A stretch of 64,000 bases of DNA, taken from assembly GCA_044226195.1 (NCBI GenBank), contig JBGAHO010000015.1:1-64000 (forward strand). The letters are read 5' to 3'. Positions 41,363-51,879 of the stretch are shown one piece after another; position 1 is the first letter of the stretch; each line of letters opens with the position of its first letter. The position numbers and the translations under genes were made by a program. Under the pieces are notes generated by a model. The model had not been told where the DNA came from and made no database searches. It saw only the letters and a list, made by a program, of their open reading frames with translations. Source of the DNA: RPQJ01 sp044226195. GTDB lineage: Bacteria; Pseudomonadota; Gammaproteobacteria; Steroidobacterales; Steroidobacteraceae.

Positions 41363-42742
41363 TCAGACCGGGTCGACGCTGAGCAGGGCGTTGAGCAGGT
41401 TGTCCTGGAAGCTCGGGTTGCCGGTCAGCGACTGGTGGCGCTCGCAGAGGAAGATGCTGTGCGCCACGCGCATCGACTCCACGTCGGCGCGCGGCGCCGC
41501 GACGTCGCGCGACAGCCGGCCGAGGAGCGAGGAACGCGTGACGACCGTGTCGCCGGGCTCGAACATGAGGCTCGCATAGTCGACGTCCGCACGCGGCCGG
41601 CGGATCGCCTCGACGCGTTCGCGCGCCTGCCAGCGCCCGTCCTGTTCCTCGAGCACGAGCTGCCGCAGCGTCGGGGCGCAGTCACCACCGAACACGTACG
41701 GCCGCACGTCGCGATCGTCGCCCGGCACCGACAGCGCCTCGGCGAAACGGCGACCGCGCGTGAAATGGCGCGCCATGTACTCGCGCAGCAGGTCAAGGTA
41801 GGCCCGACCAGGCGCACCGCCGCCGTGACTGGCCACCGTGCGCTCGGCCACCTCGGGATCGAAGACGGACCAGCCCAGCTCGCGCCACGTGGCGATGTCG
41901 TAGAGGTCGTGGGGAGCACGCTGCCCGTCGGTGCCGATCAGCCAGCCGAGCGACGGGTGCGGCATGATCTGCGGCGGGGCCGGGCAGGTCGCCATCACCT
42001 CGGGCGGGATCTTCGCGAGCCCGATCTCCTCGCCGCGCGTGTGCGACAGCACCGGCTGCAGCGTGCCGAGGTTGGGCGTGCCCACCAGCAACAGCCGGCG
42101 GATGGCCGGCGCGCCGGCGTAATCCGGCTGCATCACCGTGCGCTCGAGCACGTCCTCGGTGCCATACCGCGCGTAGTAGCGGGCCAGCAGGCCGCCGTTC
42201 GAGTGCGCGAGGATGTCGACGGGCTGGCGCGGATCGCCGAAGTCGCGCCGGATGCGCTCGATCAGCGCGTGCAGGCCGCGCACCGCCCCGATGTTGTCGA
42301 GCCGGAAGTCGTACAGGTAGACGTAGTAATTGCGCTGGCCGGGACTCGGCGGCACGCACTCGGAACACCGTCGGTAGCCGCCGGCGCGCTGCAGCGTCTG
42401 CAGCACCTCGCCATAGAAGTCCCGCCCGAGCACGTGCTTGAAGATGTCGGACGGCACGACGGGACCGGGCAGCGGTTCGAGCCGCCGCGGGTCGATCGCC
42501 AGCTCGAGCTCGCGGTAGCGGCTGAACAGCACGCGCGCATCCGGTCCCGGCCACACTTCATGGCCGTCGCGTCCGTCGCGCAGCGCGGATCCGAACGCGC
42601 CCGGGATGACGATCAGCGGCGGCTGGTCCGCGCGATACTGGGCCGCCCCGTAGAGCTGCTCGAGCGACGGGCGATCGAGACGCGTGCAGGCGGCCAGGCC
42701 GAGACCGGCCGCGACGAAGCTGCGGCGACTCCAGGCGTGCAT
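41363..42742 (-). CDS. LCAT-like esterase/lipase, Tat-dependent lipoprotein
   Basis: A 459-residue exported hydrolase. The N terminus WSRRSFVAAGLGLAAC unites a twin-arginine motif with a lipobox. The mature domain begins PPLIVIPGAFGSALRDGRDG, as in lecithin:cholesterol-acyltransferase-like lipases. The nucleophile elbow is A-H-S-N-G-G (DILAHSNGGLLARYY), with Asn after Ser and Ala at the first position. VDYASLMFEPGDTVVTRSSLL contains an acid candidate and the last part a His (VAHSIFLCERHQSL). It probably hydrolyses ester lipids in the periplasm or at the outer membrane. Confidence 0.8.
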   Translation of the reverse strand: MHAWSRRSFVAAGLGLAACTRLDRPSLEQLYGAAQYRADQPPLIVIPGAFGSALRDGRDGHEVWPGPDARVLFSRYRELELAIDPRRLEPLPGPVVPSDIFKHVLGRDFYGEVLQTLQRAGGYRRCSECVPPSPGQRNYYVYLYDFRLDNIGAVRGLHALIERIRRDFGDPRQPVDILAHSNGGLLARYYARYGTEDVLERTVMQPDYAGAPAIRRLLLVGTPNLGTLQPVLSHTRGEEIGLAKIPPEVMATCPAPPQIMPHPSLGWLIGTDGQRAPHDLYDIATWRELGWSVFDPEVAERTVASHGGGAPGRAYLDLLREYMARHFTRGRRFAEALSVPGDDRDVRPYVFGGDCAPTLRQLVLEEQDGRWQARERVEAIRRPRADVDYASLMFEPGDTVVTRSSLLGRLSRDVAAPRADVESMRVAHSIFLCERHQSLTGNPSFQDNLLNALLSVDPV

Positions 42743-42833
42743 GGTGGTGCCTCGCCGTCAGTATCCCGCCCCGGCGGGCCTGGCGCATCGCGCATTGGGA
42801 CTCGCCGCTCGGAACTTGCCGCAATCGGCCGGC

Positions 42834-43487
42834 TCAATCCCGCGTCAGTCCGTATTTCGCGCGCAGCGTGGGGTCGATCCGCAGCAGTTGCCGGTCGTGC
42901 AGGCGGTCGACCGTCACCTGCGCCACCAGCGCGCCAATGCCGGCCATGAACATGTCCCACTGCGTGTCCCAGACGTCGCCCTGGGTGCCGAGGAACGCGC
43001 CCGCGGCATCGCCGCCTGCCAGCGCCGCCCACCACTCGGTGAACTCGTAGCAGGCGCTGATGCCGAGCACCGACAGCAGCACCAGCGTGAACAGCCACTT
43101 GCCCGGGGCGAGCGGCGAGGTGCGCAGGAGCAGCTCGCGCGCGATCAGCGCGGGCCCGAAGCCCTGCATGAAATGGCCGATGCGGTCGTAGTGGTTGCGC
43201 GTGAAGTCGAACCAGTCCTGCATCCAGAAGCCGAGCGGCACCTGGGCGTAGGTGTAGTGGCCGCCGAGGATCAGCACCAGCGAGTGCAGCGCGATCACGC
43301 AGTACACGAGCGGCGTGAGCGGAAACGAGCGCGCCGTCGCGATCAGTAGCGGCGCCGCCATCAGCACCGGCACGACCTCGAGGAACCACGTCAGCCGGTC
43401 GGCCGGCGCGATACCCGAGACGACCAGGGCCACCGTCACGATCGCGAGCAGCGACGCAGGCAATGCGAGGGACGCGGCGCGCTTCAT
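42834..43487 (-). CDS. DUF2238 (YjdF-like) membrane protein
   Basis: A 217-residue membrane protein with five or six helices. The conserved blocks LILGGHYTYAQVPLGFWMQD, RNHYDRIGHFMQGFGPALIARE, ISACYEFTEWW and LGTQGDVWDTQWDMF are hallmarks of DUF2238/YjdF. No function is known. ATG 43487 overlaps the hydrolase gene stop (ATGA), so the two are translated together. Confidence 0.9.
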   Translation of the reverse strand: MKRAASLALPASLLAIVTVALVVSGIAPADRLTWFLEVVPVLMAAPLLIATARSFPLTPLVYCVIALHSLVLILGGHYTYAQVPLGFWMQDWFDFTRNHYDRIGHFMQGFGPALIARELLLRTSPLAPGKWLFTLVLLSVLGISACYEFTEWWAALAGGDAAGAFLGTQGDVWDTQWDMFMAGIGALVAQVTVDRLHDRQLLRIDPTLRAKYGLTRD

Positions 43488-44389
43488 GAGGACGACGCGA
43501 GCGGGTGACGTTGCAGGAAGGCCGCGATCGCGGCCGCCAGCGCCTCGGGCTGCTCGTGATGCAGCATGTGGCCCGCGTCCTCGATCCAGCAGGACTCGAG
43601 CTGCGGCACGAGGCGCGTCATGGCCTCCGGCCAGGCGAACTCGCCGATGCGCTCGAGGTAATCGGAATGACGCGCCAGCAGGTACAGCACCGGCGCGCGC
43701 ACCTGCTGCCAGCAGGCCGTGGCCTCCTCGCGCCGGTACAGCACGGGATTGACCCGCTTGTGCGCCGGGTCGAAGCGCAACCGGGCCTGCCCGCCGCCGT
43801 CCACCTGCGTCCAAGCGGCCGCAATGAAGGCGGCGCGCTCCCGCGGCAGGCGCGGATTGCGCCGACACAGCAGGTGGGCCAGCGCGTCGACCGACGGGAA
43901 CACGGTGGCGTCGGGCGGTGAGCGCAGCTGGTCGAGCCACTCCCGCAGGCGCCCGGGTGCCTGGTCCGCGCTCGCCGGCAGCAGGCCGAATCCTTCGATG
44001 TTGACGAGACGCGCCACGCGTTCGGGGCGCAGGCCCGCGTACATCATGGCGATGTTGCCGCCCATGCTGTGGCCGACGAGCGTGACGGGCTGGTCGCCCG
44101 CGACGACGTCGAGCAGCGCCTCGAGGTCGCCGAAATAGTCGGGGAACCAGTAGCCGTCCGCGGGCCAGTCGCTGCGGCCGAAGCCGCGCAGGTCCGGCGC
44201 GACGAAGCTGCAGCTGTCCGGCAGCGCGTCCACCAGGAACTGGAAGGTGTCGCCGCAATCCATGTAGCCGTGCACCAGCACGATCGGGTGCGGATCGCGG
44301 CCCGGCCAGCGGGTCAGGTGCGTGCGCAGGCCGCGCACGAGGCATTCGTCGGCGACGGGCGGGCGGCGCGGCAGGTAGGCGTCGGGCAT
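43484..44389 (-). CDS. Alpha/beta hydrolase
   Basis: A 301-residue cytosolic alpha/beta hydrolase. Seen: the oxyanion strand IVLVHGYMDCGDTFQFLVD, FVAPDLRGFGRSD, the nucleophile elbow G-H-S-M-G-G (VTLVGHSMGGNIAMMYA) and the C-terminal His in IEDAGHMLHHEQPEAL. The acid is probably in the LLARHSDYLE region. The overall style resembles epoxide-hydrolase/haloperoxidase-like esterases. The substrate is unknown. The gene ends 4 bases into the DUF2238 gene. Confidence 0.88.
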   Translation of the reverse strand: MPDAYLPRRPPVADECLVRGLRTHLTRWPGRDPHPIVLVHGYMDCGDTFQFLVDALPDSCSFVAPDLRGFGRSDWPADGYWFPDYFGDLEALLDVVAGDQPVTLVGHSMGGNIAMMYAGLRPERVARLVNIEGFGLLPASADQAPGRLREWLDQLRSPPDATVFPSVDALAHLLCRRNPRLPRERAAFIAAAWTQVDGGGQARLRFDPAHKRVNPVLYRREEATACWQQVRAPVLYLLARHSDYLERIGEFAWPEAMTRLVPQLESCWIEDAGHMLHHEQPEALAAAIAAFLQRHPLASSS

Positions 44390-44410
44390 GCGGACCCATT
44401 GTCCGCGATT

Positions 44411-47400
44411 TCAGTGCAGCGCGGGATCCCGCCGGAAAATGCCGGTCGCATGGGTCGGCCGCCAGTCCGCATCCACGTTGAGCGGCAGCTCGAGCGAGAA
44501 CGTGCTGCCGCGCCCGGGTTCGCTGACGACCGTGACGTCGCCGCCGAGGGCCCGCGCGAGCTGCCGCGAGATGGCGAGGCCGAGGCCGGTGCCCTCGTGC
44601 AGCCGGCCGCCCGGCCGGGTGACCTGCGAGAACGGCTTGAACAGCTTGTCGAGGTCCTCGGGCGCGATCCCGGGGCCGGTGTCCCGCACCTCGATGCGCA
44701 CGCGCGCGCCGCGCACCGTGGCGATCAGCTCGACCGAGCCGGCCGTGGTGAACTTCACGGCATTCGACAGCAGGTTGTTGAGGATCTGGCCGACGCGACG
44801 CTCGTCACTGCGCACGAGGGCGAGTTCGTCGTCGACCTGCGCCTGCAGCGCGAGCTTCTTGCGCGCCGCCTCCGGCTCGAAGGACGCCACGCGCCGGCGC
44901 AGCAGGTCGGCGAGATCGAACTCGCCGATCTCGAGGCCGAGCTGGCCGGCCTCGATGCGGGAGATGTCGAGCACGTCCTCGATCAGCGAGCGCAGGTGCA
45001 CCGACGAGTCGCGCACGATCGCGAGCTGGCGATGCTGCACGTCGTTGAGCGGGCCGGACAGGCCGTCGAGCACCACGTCGGTGAAGCCGAGGATGGAATT
45101 GAGCGGCGTGCGCAGCTCGTGCGACACGGTGGAGAGGAACGCCGTCTTGACGCGGTCGGCGCGCTCGGCCTCGTCGCGCGCGATCTCGAGTTCGCGCGTG
45201 CGTTCGGCGACGCGTTCCTCGAGGTGGTCGCGGGCTTCGCGCAGGTCCATCTGCGCCTGCTTCAGCACCGTGATGTCGGTGACCGTGCCGACGTAGCCCG
45301 AGACTCCGCCGTCGGCGCTGAGCTCCGGCAGCACCTGTGGAAGGACCCAGCGCATCGTCCCGTCGGGCCGCAGAATGCGAAATTCCGTGGGTTGCACGTT
45401 GTGGCCGTCGGGCGCCTGGAAGGACCGCCAGACCTGCAGCACGGCCGCGCCATCCAGCGGGTGCAGCACCGACTTCCAGCCGTCGCCGAGGCACTGCTCG
45501 GCGGTGAGCCCGGAGATCTCGCACCCGCGCCGGTTGAGGTAGACGAGCCGGCCCGCGGCATCGGTGCGGAAGATGCCGACAGGCGAGACCTCGGCCAGTG
45601 CGCGGTAGCGTTCCTCGCTCGCACGCAGCGCGCGCTCGGTGGCCACGCGTTCGGTGATGTCCTCGCACATGGCGAGGATGCCCGTCAGGCGACCCGCGTC
45701 GTCGCGCAGCGGCGTGTTGGTCCAGCGACAGGTGATGTGCCGGCCGCTGCGCGTGACGTTGTCGCTGACGATGGCGACCGGTGATTCGGCATGGGCGAGC
45801 GCCGCGAGCCGCGCCGCGAGTTCCGTGCGCTGCGGCTCGGGCACGATCAGCGCGAACGGCTCGGCCGCGCGGAACTCCGCCTCCGAGTAGCCGAAGATCC
45901 GCTCGAAGGCCGGATTGACCTTGACGAAGCGTCCGCCCGGGTCGCTGACGATGCAGCCGGTCGGCATGCGCTCGAACTGCAGCTGCAGGTCGGCGAGCAC
46001 GCGATCGCGTTCGGCGGAGATCTGGGCAATGCGCGCCTCGTTCTGCACGCGCTCGGAGATGTCGCGCACGATGCTCTGCACGAACACGCGGCCGTCGATG
46101 CTGAACACGCGCGGGCTGATCTCGACCGGGAGCGTGCTGCCGTCCTTGCACCAGATGCGCGAGACGAACGGGCGCGTGTGACCACTCTCCATGACCGCGC
46201 GGAACTCACGCTCGGCGAACTGCCCTTCCGGCGACGCCGCGGGACGCAGGTCGTTGAGGTGCATGCGCAGCATCTCGTAGCGCGTGTAGCCGTACATCGC
46301 CTCGGCGCGGTCGTTCACCTCCACGATGCGTCCGCTCGCGTCGTACAGCAGCACCGCGTCGTTGATGAAGCGACCCGCGAGGGCGAAGTGCTCCTCGAGC
46401 ACGGCCGCGCGGCGCTCCGCCGCATTGACCCGCAGCGACAGGGCGAGCCGCTCGCCGCGCCACCACAGCAGCACGAGGCCGGCCGTCGCCGAGAGCGCAA
46501 TCAGCCCCAGCGAGATCGCCAGCAGCATCAGCTGGCGCAGCGGACCGTAGAGTTCCGACTGGTCGATCTTCGAGACGAGGTACCAGCCGGTGCCGCGGAT
46601 CTGCCGGCCGAACTCCAGCACCGGCCGGCCGCGATAGTCGATGGCCGCCAGCGGACCGCGCTCGCCGTCGATGATGCGCACGACCGCGACGCGGTCGTCG
46701 CTGAGCGGGACCGAGTCCGCCAGCGGTTGGCGTTGCGCCAGCCGGGGACGGGTCAGGAACAGCGCGCGGTCCCGCTCGCGCCGGTACAGGATGCTCTCGC
46801 CGCTTGCGGCGTGGCTCGGCCAGTTCGCGAGCAGCGGATCGAGGAAGGCCGCGGCCGGCGAGCGGGCGATCAGGACGGCGACGTTCTGGTCGCCGGGCGC
46901 CCGCGGGTCGGACAGCGCGACCACGAAATCGATGACCGGCTCGGCGCGGGCCTCGCCGTCCGGCACGTACAGGTCCGACCGCACGACCCGGCCGGTGATG
47001 CGGGCCCCGAGCATGAGGCGCTTGAGCCGGGCGGTGATGGGAATGGGGACACCGGCGGCATCGATCGGCTCGCCGTCGAGCGACACCATCTGCACGCTGC
47101 GGAAATCGTCGGCGTCGCGCAGCGACTCGAGGATGGCCGCGCGCAGCCGGGCATCCGTCGCGGCGTGCTCCGGAGATGCATCGAGCTCGAGCTCGGCCAG
47201 GGCCTCGTTGCGACCGGCGTGTTCGACGGCGGACTGGCGGTCGTCGAGCCACTGCTCGATCTGCTGGGCCTTCAGTTCGCCGATGGTGCTCAGGTCGTCC
47301 GCCGCCTCCTCGCGGATCATGGCCGACTGCTGCCAGTAGACGATCCAGCCCGACGCACCGATGCCGAGGCCGGCGATCAGGAAGATCGCCACGGGCCGCC

Positions 47401-47716
47401 GCAGGCTGCGGCGGCGCGCCTTCGGCAGCACCCGGGCCACGTCGGGCGCCGGCTGCCGCGACGTGACGACGTAGATCAGCAGCGCCGACAGCGCGACGAA
47501 GATCACGCCCTTCAGCGAGCCGACCAGGCTCTCCGCGCCCGGCCCGAGCAGGGACTCGCTCAGCACGAAGTCGGAGCCCAGTACCCAGGACACCCCGACG
47601 ACGAGGTAGAGCAGCGGCAGCCAGAGGTGGACGCGCGACTTGGACAATGGGACGCCGATCACGATTCCCTGGGGCGCAGGGACGCGAGTCGATGCTAGCA
47701 ACGCCCTTCCGGCCAT
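44411..47716 (-). CDS. PAS-containing membrane sensor histidine kinase
   Basis: Up to 1101 residues. Two N-terminal helices come first, then a further helix, a periplasmic sensor region (about 130-400, Cache-like, ending SKIDQSELYGPLRQL) and a helix at about 405-425. Three PAS/PAC domains follow (VLLYDASGRIVEVNDRAEAM; CIVSDPGGRFVKVNPAFERI; IFRTDAAGRLVYLNRRGCEI). The HisKA box is FLSTVSHELRTPLNSIL, and the ATPase contains NLLSNAVKF, DTGPGI and GTGLGLAI. No response-regulator gene is adjacent. ATG 47716 is used; GTG 47662 (AGGGA upstream) is a good alternative. Confidence 0.9.
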   Translation of the reverse strand: MAGRALLASTRVPAPQGIVIGVPLSKSRVHLWLPLLYLVVGVSWVLGSDFVLSESLLGPGAESLVGSLKGVIFVALSALLIYVVTSRQPAPDVARVLPKARRRSLRRPVAIFLIAGLGIGASGWIVYWQQSAMIREEAADDLSTIGELKAQQIEQWLDDRQSAVEHAGRNEALAELELDASPEHAATDARLRAAILESLRDADDFRSVQMVSLDGEPIDAAGVPIPITARLKRLMLGARITGRVVRSDLYVPDGEARAEPVIDFVVALSDPRAPGDQNVAVLIARSPAAAFLDPLLANWPSHAASGESILYRRERDRALFLTRPRLAQRQPLADSVPLSDDRVAVVRIIDGERGPLAAIDYRGRPVLEFGRQIRGTGWYLVSKIDQSELYGPLRQLMLLAISLGLIALSATAGLVLLWWRGERLALSLRVNAAERRAAVLEEHFALAGRFINDAVLLYDASGRIVEVNDRAEAMYGYTRYEMLRMHLNDLRPAASPEGQFAEREFRAVMESGHTRPFVSRIWCKDGSTLPVEISPRVFSIDGRVFVQSIVRDISERVQNEARIAQISAERDRVLADLQLQFERMPTGCIVSDPGGRFVKVNPAFERIFGYSEAEFRAAEPFALIVPEPQRTELAARLAALAHAESPVAIVSDNVTRSGRHITCRWTNTPLRDDAGRLTGILAMCEDITERVATERALRASEERYRALAEVSPVGIFRTDAAGRLVYLNRRGCEISGLTAEQCLGDGWKSVLHPLDGAAVLQVWRSFQAPDGHNVQPTEFRILRPDGTMRWVLPQVLPELSADGGVSGYVGTVTDITVLKQAQMDLREARDHLEERVAERTRELEIARDEAERADRVKTAFLSTVSHELRTPLNSILGFTDVVLDGLSGPLNDVQHRQLAIVRDSSVHLRSLIEDVLDISRIEAGQLGLEIGEFDLADLLRRRVASFEPEAARKKLALQAQVDDELALVRSDERRVGQILNNLLSNAVKFTTAGSVELIATVRGARVRIEVRDTGPGIAPEDLDKLFKPFSQVTRPGGRLHEGTGLGLAISRQLARALGGDVTVVSEPGRGSTFSLELPLNVDADWRPTHATGIFRRDPALH

Positions 47717-47793
47717 CGCGTCCGTTGCATCCGCATTGGCGACGAAACGCCGGGCCGGTGATAGTCTGCGCGACCCCCCGCCCCCGCCCGTCC

Positions 47794-48543
47794 ATGCGCA
47801 AACTGCTCGTCCTCCAGCACGTCGCCACCGAACCGCTCGGCCACCTCGACCCGCTGCTGCGCGAATCCGGCTTCCGCATCCGTTATGTGAACTTCGGCCG
47901 CGACCCGCGCGCCGAGCCGGACATGCGCCGGTACGACGGCCTGGTGGTGCTCGGCGGTCCGATGAACGTCGACCAGCAGGACCGCCACCCGCACCTGCGC
48001 ACCGAGATGCGGGTGATCCGCGAGGCCATGGGCGCCGACAAGCCCGTGCTCGGCATTTGCCTCGGCGCCCAGCTGCTGGCGGAGGCGATGGGAGGGCGAG
48101 TGCATCCCAACCCGGTGCCGGAGATCGGCTGGTACCGCCTGCACGCCCGGCGCGAGGCGCAGCAGGATCCGCTGCTGCGCCATTTCGACCACGGCGCGGC
48201 CAACTACATCTTCCAGTGGCACGCCTACACCTTTGCCCTGCCGCCGGGCGCGGTGCCGCTCGCGTGGACGCGCAGCTGCCGCAACCAGGCCTACCGGCTG
48301 GGCGAGCGCGCGTGGGGCCTGCAGTTCCACCTCGAGGCCGACGCGGCGCTGATCTCGCGGTGGCTCGCGACGCCCGCCGGCCGCAGCGAGATCGAGACGC
48401 ACTGGGACGCGCGCCGCATCGCGCGGATCGCCGCGGCGACGCAGCGCTACCTGCCGCACGCGCGACCGCTCGCCGACCGCGTGTTCGGCGAGTTCATCCG
48501 CCTGTTCTCGGTGCGGCGACTCGCCGCCCTGCCCTCGCGCTGA
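47794..48543 (+). CDS. Class I glutamine amidotransferase (GMP-synthase-like)
   Basis: A 249-residue stand-alone GATase1 domain. The nucleophile elbow is G-I-C-L-G-A (C89), the catalytic His-x-Glu is in LQFHLEAD, and GLVVLGGPMNV is the typical oxyanion-side loop. No synthetase domain is attached, so it belongs to the YfeJ/'GMP synthase-like' group, whose amide acceptor is unknown. ATG 47794 is chosen at the start of homology. It is divergent from the histidine kinase and convergent with ilvA (6-base gap). Confidence 0.88.
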   Translation: MRKLLVLQHVATEPLGHLDPLLRESGFRIRYVNFGRDPRAEPDMRRYDGLVVLGGPMNVDQQDRHPHLRTEMRVIREAMGADKPVLGICLGAQLLAEAMGGRVHPNPVPEIGWYRLHARREAQQDPLLRHFDHGAANYIFQWHAYTFALPPGAVPLAWTRSCRNQAYRLGERAWGLQFHLEADAALISRWLATPAGRSEIETHWDARRIARIAAATQRYLPHARPLADRVFGEFIRLFSVRRLAALPSR

Positions 48544-48549
48544 TCCGGC

Positions 48550-50067
<1,518 letters not shown>

Positions 50068-50140
50068 GGCGGAATTCTTCCATACTTCGCGCGTCCGCGC
50101 GGCGTCGCCGCGCAACCCCGTTCCCAGCCTCCGATCGCCC

Positions 50141-51439
50141 ATGGAAGACTCAATCTCGCGCCGCGCACTCCTCGGCGCGCTCACCGCCGGTTCCCTGCTG
50201 CCGGGCCTCGCCGAGGCGCAGACGTTCCCGGCCGACCGCGTGCCGGTCGTGACCCGCGAGCTCTGGCCGTGGGTGCGCTCGCAGCTGCTGCTCGGCCAGG
50301 ACCTCACGTGGTTCGACACGGCCCGGTTCGGACCGACGCTGCGCGCTGTCGTCGCCCGCGCCTACCGGAGCCTCGAGCGCCAGAGTCGCGACTTCCCGCG
50401 CTACTACGCCGCCACCTTCGGCGGCGACGCGCCCGGCTCGCCGCTCACCGACATCGCGACCTTCCTCGGCGCGGATCCGGCCGAGATCGTACTCACCTCG
50501 GGCACCAGCGAAGGCCTCGGCCTCGTCGCGCAGGGCCTCGACCTGCAGCCGGGCGACGAGGTGCTGACCACCGCCCACGACCACGACTCGGCCGTCTACC
50601 CGTGGCTGGTGCAGGCGCGGCGGCGCGGCATCAAGGTGGTGCAACTGCCGCAGTCCGGCGTGCCCGTCGCGCCGGACGCCATCGTCGGCCGGTTCGCCGG
50701 CGCGCTGACGCCGCGGACCAAGGTCGTGGCCTTCGCGCACGTGCAGTACACGGACGGCACGGTGATGCCGGTCCGCGAGATCTGCGCGCTGGCACGGACC
50801 CACGGCGCGTTCACCGTGGTCGACGGCGCGCAGGCCGCGGGACTCGTGGACGTCGCGCTGCGCGACCTGGGTTGCGACGCGTACGCCACCTGCTTCCACA
50901 AGTGGACCAACGGTCCCGCGGGCAGCGGCGCGCTGTACCTGCGCCGCGAATCACAGGCGCGCGTGTGGCCGGCCTTCGTCGAGGGCGCCGCGGGCTGGGA
51001 CGGCACGGACCGGTTCGGCGATCCGGTGGCGAGCGACCTGCCGGCCGCGCAGGCCCGCTTCGGCGCGCTCGCGCGTTACCGCGGTCCCGAATTCGACGCG
51101 CTGCCCATCGCGTTCGAGTTCCAGCAGACGGTCAATCGCGGCCGCATCGGCATGCGCACGCGCGAACTCGTCGCGTACCTGCGCCTGCAGGCCGGACGCC
51201 TGCCCGGCGTGGAGATCGTGTCGCCGACCCATCCGATGCTCGCGAGCGGCATCGTGTCGCTGCGCGTCGCGAATCGCGACCACGGCCTGCTGGCGCACGC
51301 GATGGCGGCGGAGGACGGGATCGTGGTCGGACGCGTGCGCCACGGCGCCGCGTTCGACGCCCTGCGCGTCAGCCTGCATCCCTGCAACGACACGCAGGAG
51401 ATCGACCGGCTGGTGGTCGCGATCCAGCGGCGACTCTGA
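50141..51439 (+). CDS. Class V aminotransferase-like PLP enzyme with Tat signal
   Basis: A 432-residue fold-type I PLP enzyme of the class V/isopenicillin-N-epimerase-like group. The N terminus ISRRALLGALTAGSLLPGLAEAQ looks like a twin-arginine signal, so the folded holoenzyme may be exported. Cofactor residues: the TSGTSEGLGLVAQGL loop, HDHDSAVYPW, Asp in VVDGAQAAGLVDV and the Schiff-base Lys in CFHKWTNGPAGSGALY. The substrate is unknown. It is divergent from ilvA (73 bases) and 11 bases upstream of a small membrane protein gene. Confidence 0.85.
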   Translation: MEDSISRRALLGALTAGSLLPGLAEAQTFPADRVPVVTRELWPWVRSQLLLGQDLTWFDTARFGPTLRAVVARAYRSLERQSRDFPRYYAATFGGDAPGSPLTDIATFLGADPAEIVLTSGTSEGLGLVAQGLDLQPGDEVLTTAHDHDSAVYPWLVQARRRGIKVVQLPQSGVPVAPDAIVGRFAGALTPRTKVVAFAHVQYTDGTVMPVREICALARTHGAFTVVDGAQAAGLVDVALRDLGCDAYATCFHKWTNGPAGSGALYLRRESQARVWPAFVEGAAGWDGTDRFGDPVASDLPAAQARFGALARYRGPEFDALPIAFEFQQTVNRGRIGMRTRELVAYLRLQAGRLPGVEIVSPTHPMLASGIVSLRVANRDHGLLAHAMAAEDGIVVGRVRHGAAFDALRVSLHPCNDTQEIDRLVVAIQRRL

Positions 51440-51450
51440 GCGGGAGCGGC

Positions 51451-51879
51451 ATGCGCATCGAACTGGTGATGACCGTGCTCGCCGGCTTCTCCGGCGGACT
51501 CGTCGCGGCGGTGTGGAGCGGCGTCGTGTCATCGGCACTGCTCGCGGGTGAACGCCGCGCGCGCGGCGCGCTCTGGCACGCGGACTCGGTGCGTCGCCTG
51601 CTGGCGGGCGCACTCATCTACGGCCTCGGCGGCGCATTGCTCGGCTATGTATTCTGGCTGAGCTGGGGCCTGATCGCCGTGACCGGCCGGCCCTGGCCCT
51701 ACGTCGGCGCCCTCTTCGGCCTGCTCTGCTGGGCCGGAGCGGCAGGCCCGGTGCTGGCTGCCCTGCACCTGCGGCTGCGGGAGCCGCGGCGCGTGGCCGG
51801 CGTGCTGGCGCTCGAGTGGCTGGTGGGTTGCCTGTCGGTCGGCCTGCTCTGCGCCATGGCGTGGCATCGCACCGCTTGA
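51451..51879 (+). CDS. Small membrane protein of unknown function
   Basis: A 142-residue protein with four hydrophobic helices (VMTVLAGFSGGLVAAVWSGV, LLAGALIYGLGGALLGYVFW, VGALFGLLCWAGAAGPVLAA, LALEWLVGCLSVGLLCAMAW). I recognise no family. It lies between a PLP enzyme and an MFS gene, and its TGA overlaps the TTG start of the latter. GGGAGCGG precedes the ATG by a few bases. Confidence 0.65.
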   Translation: MRIELVMTVLAGFSGGLVAAVWSGVVSSALLAGERRARGALWHADSVRRLLAGALIYGLGGALLGYVFWLSWGLIAVTGRPWPYVGALFGLLCWAGAAGPVLAALHLRLREPRRVAGVLALEWLVGCLSVGLLCAMAWHRTA

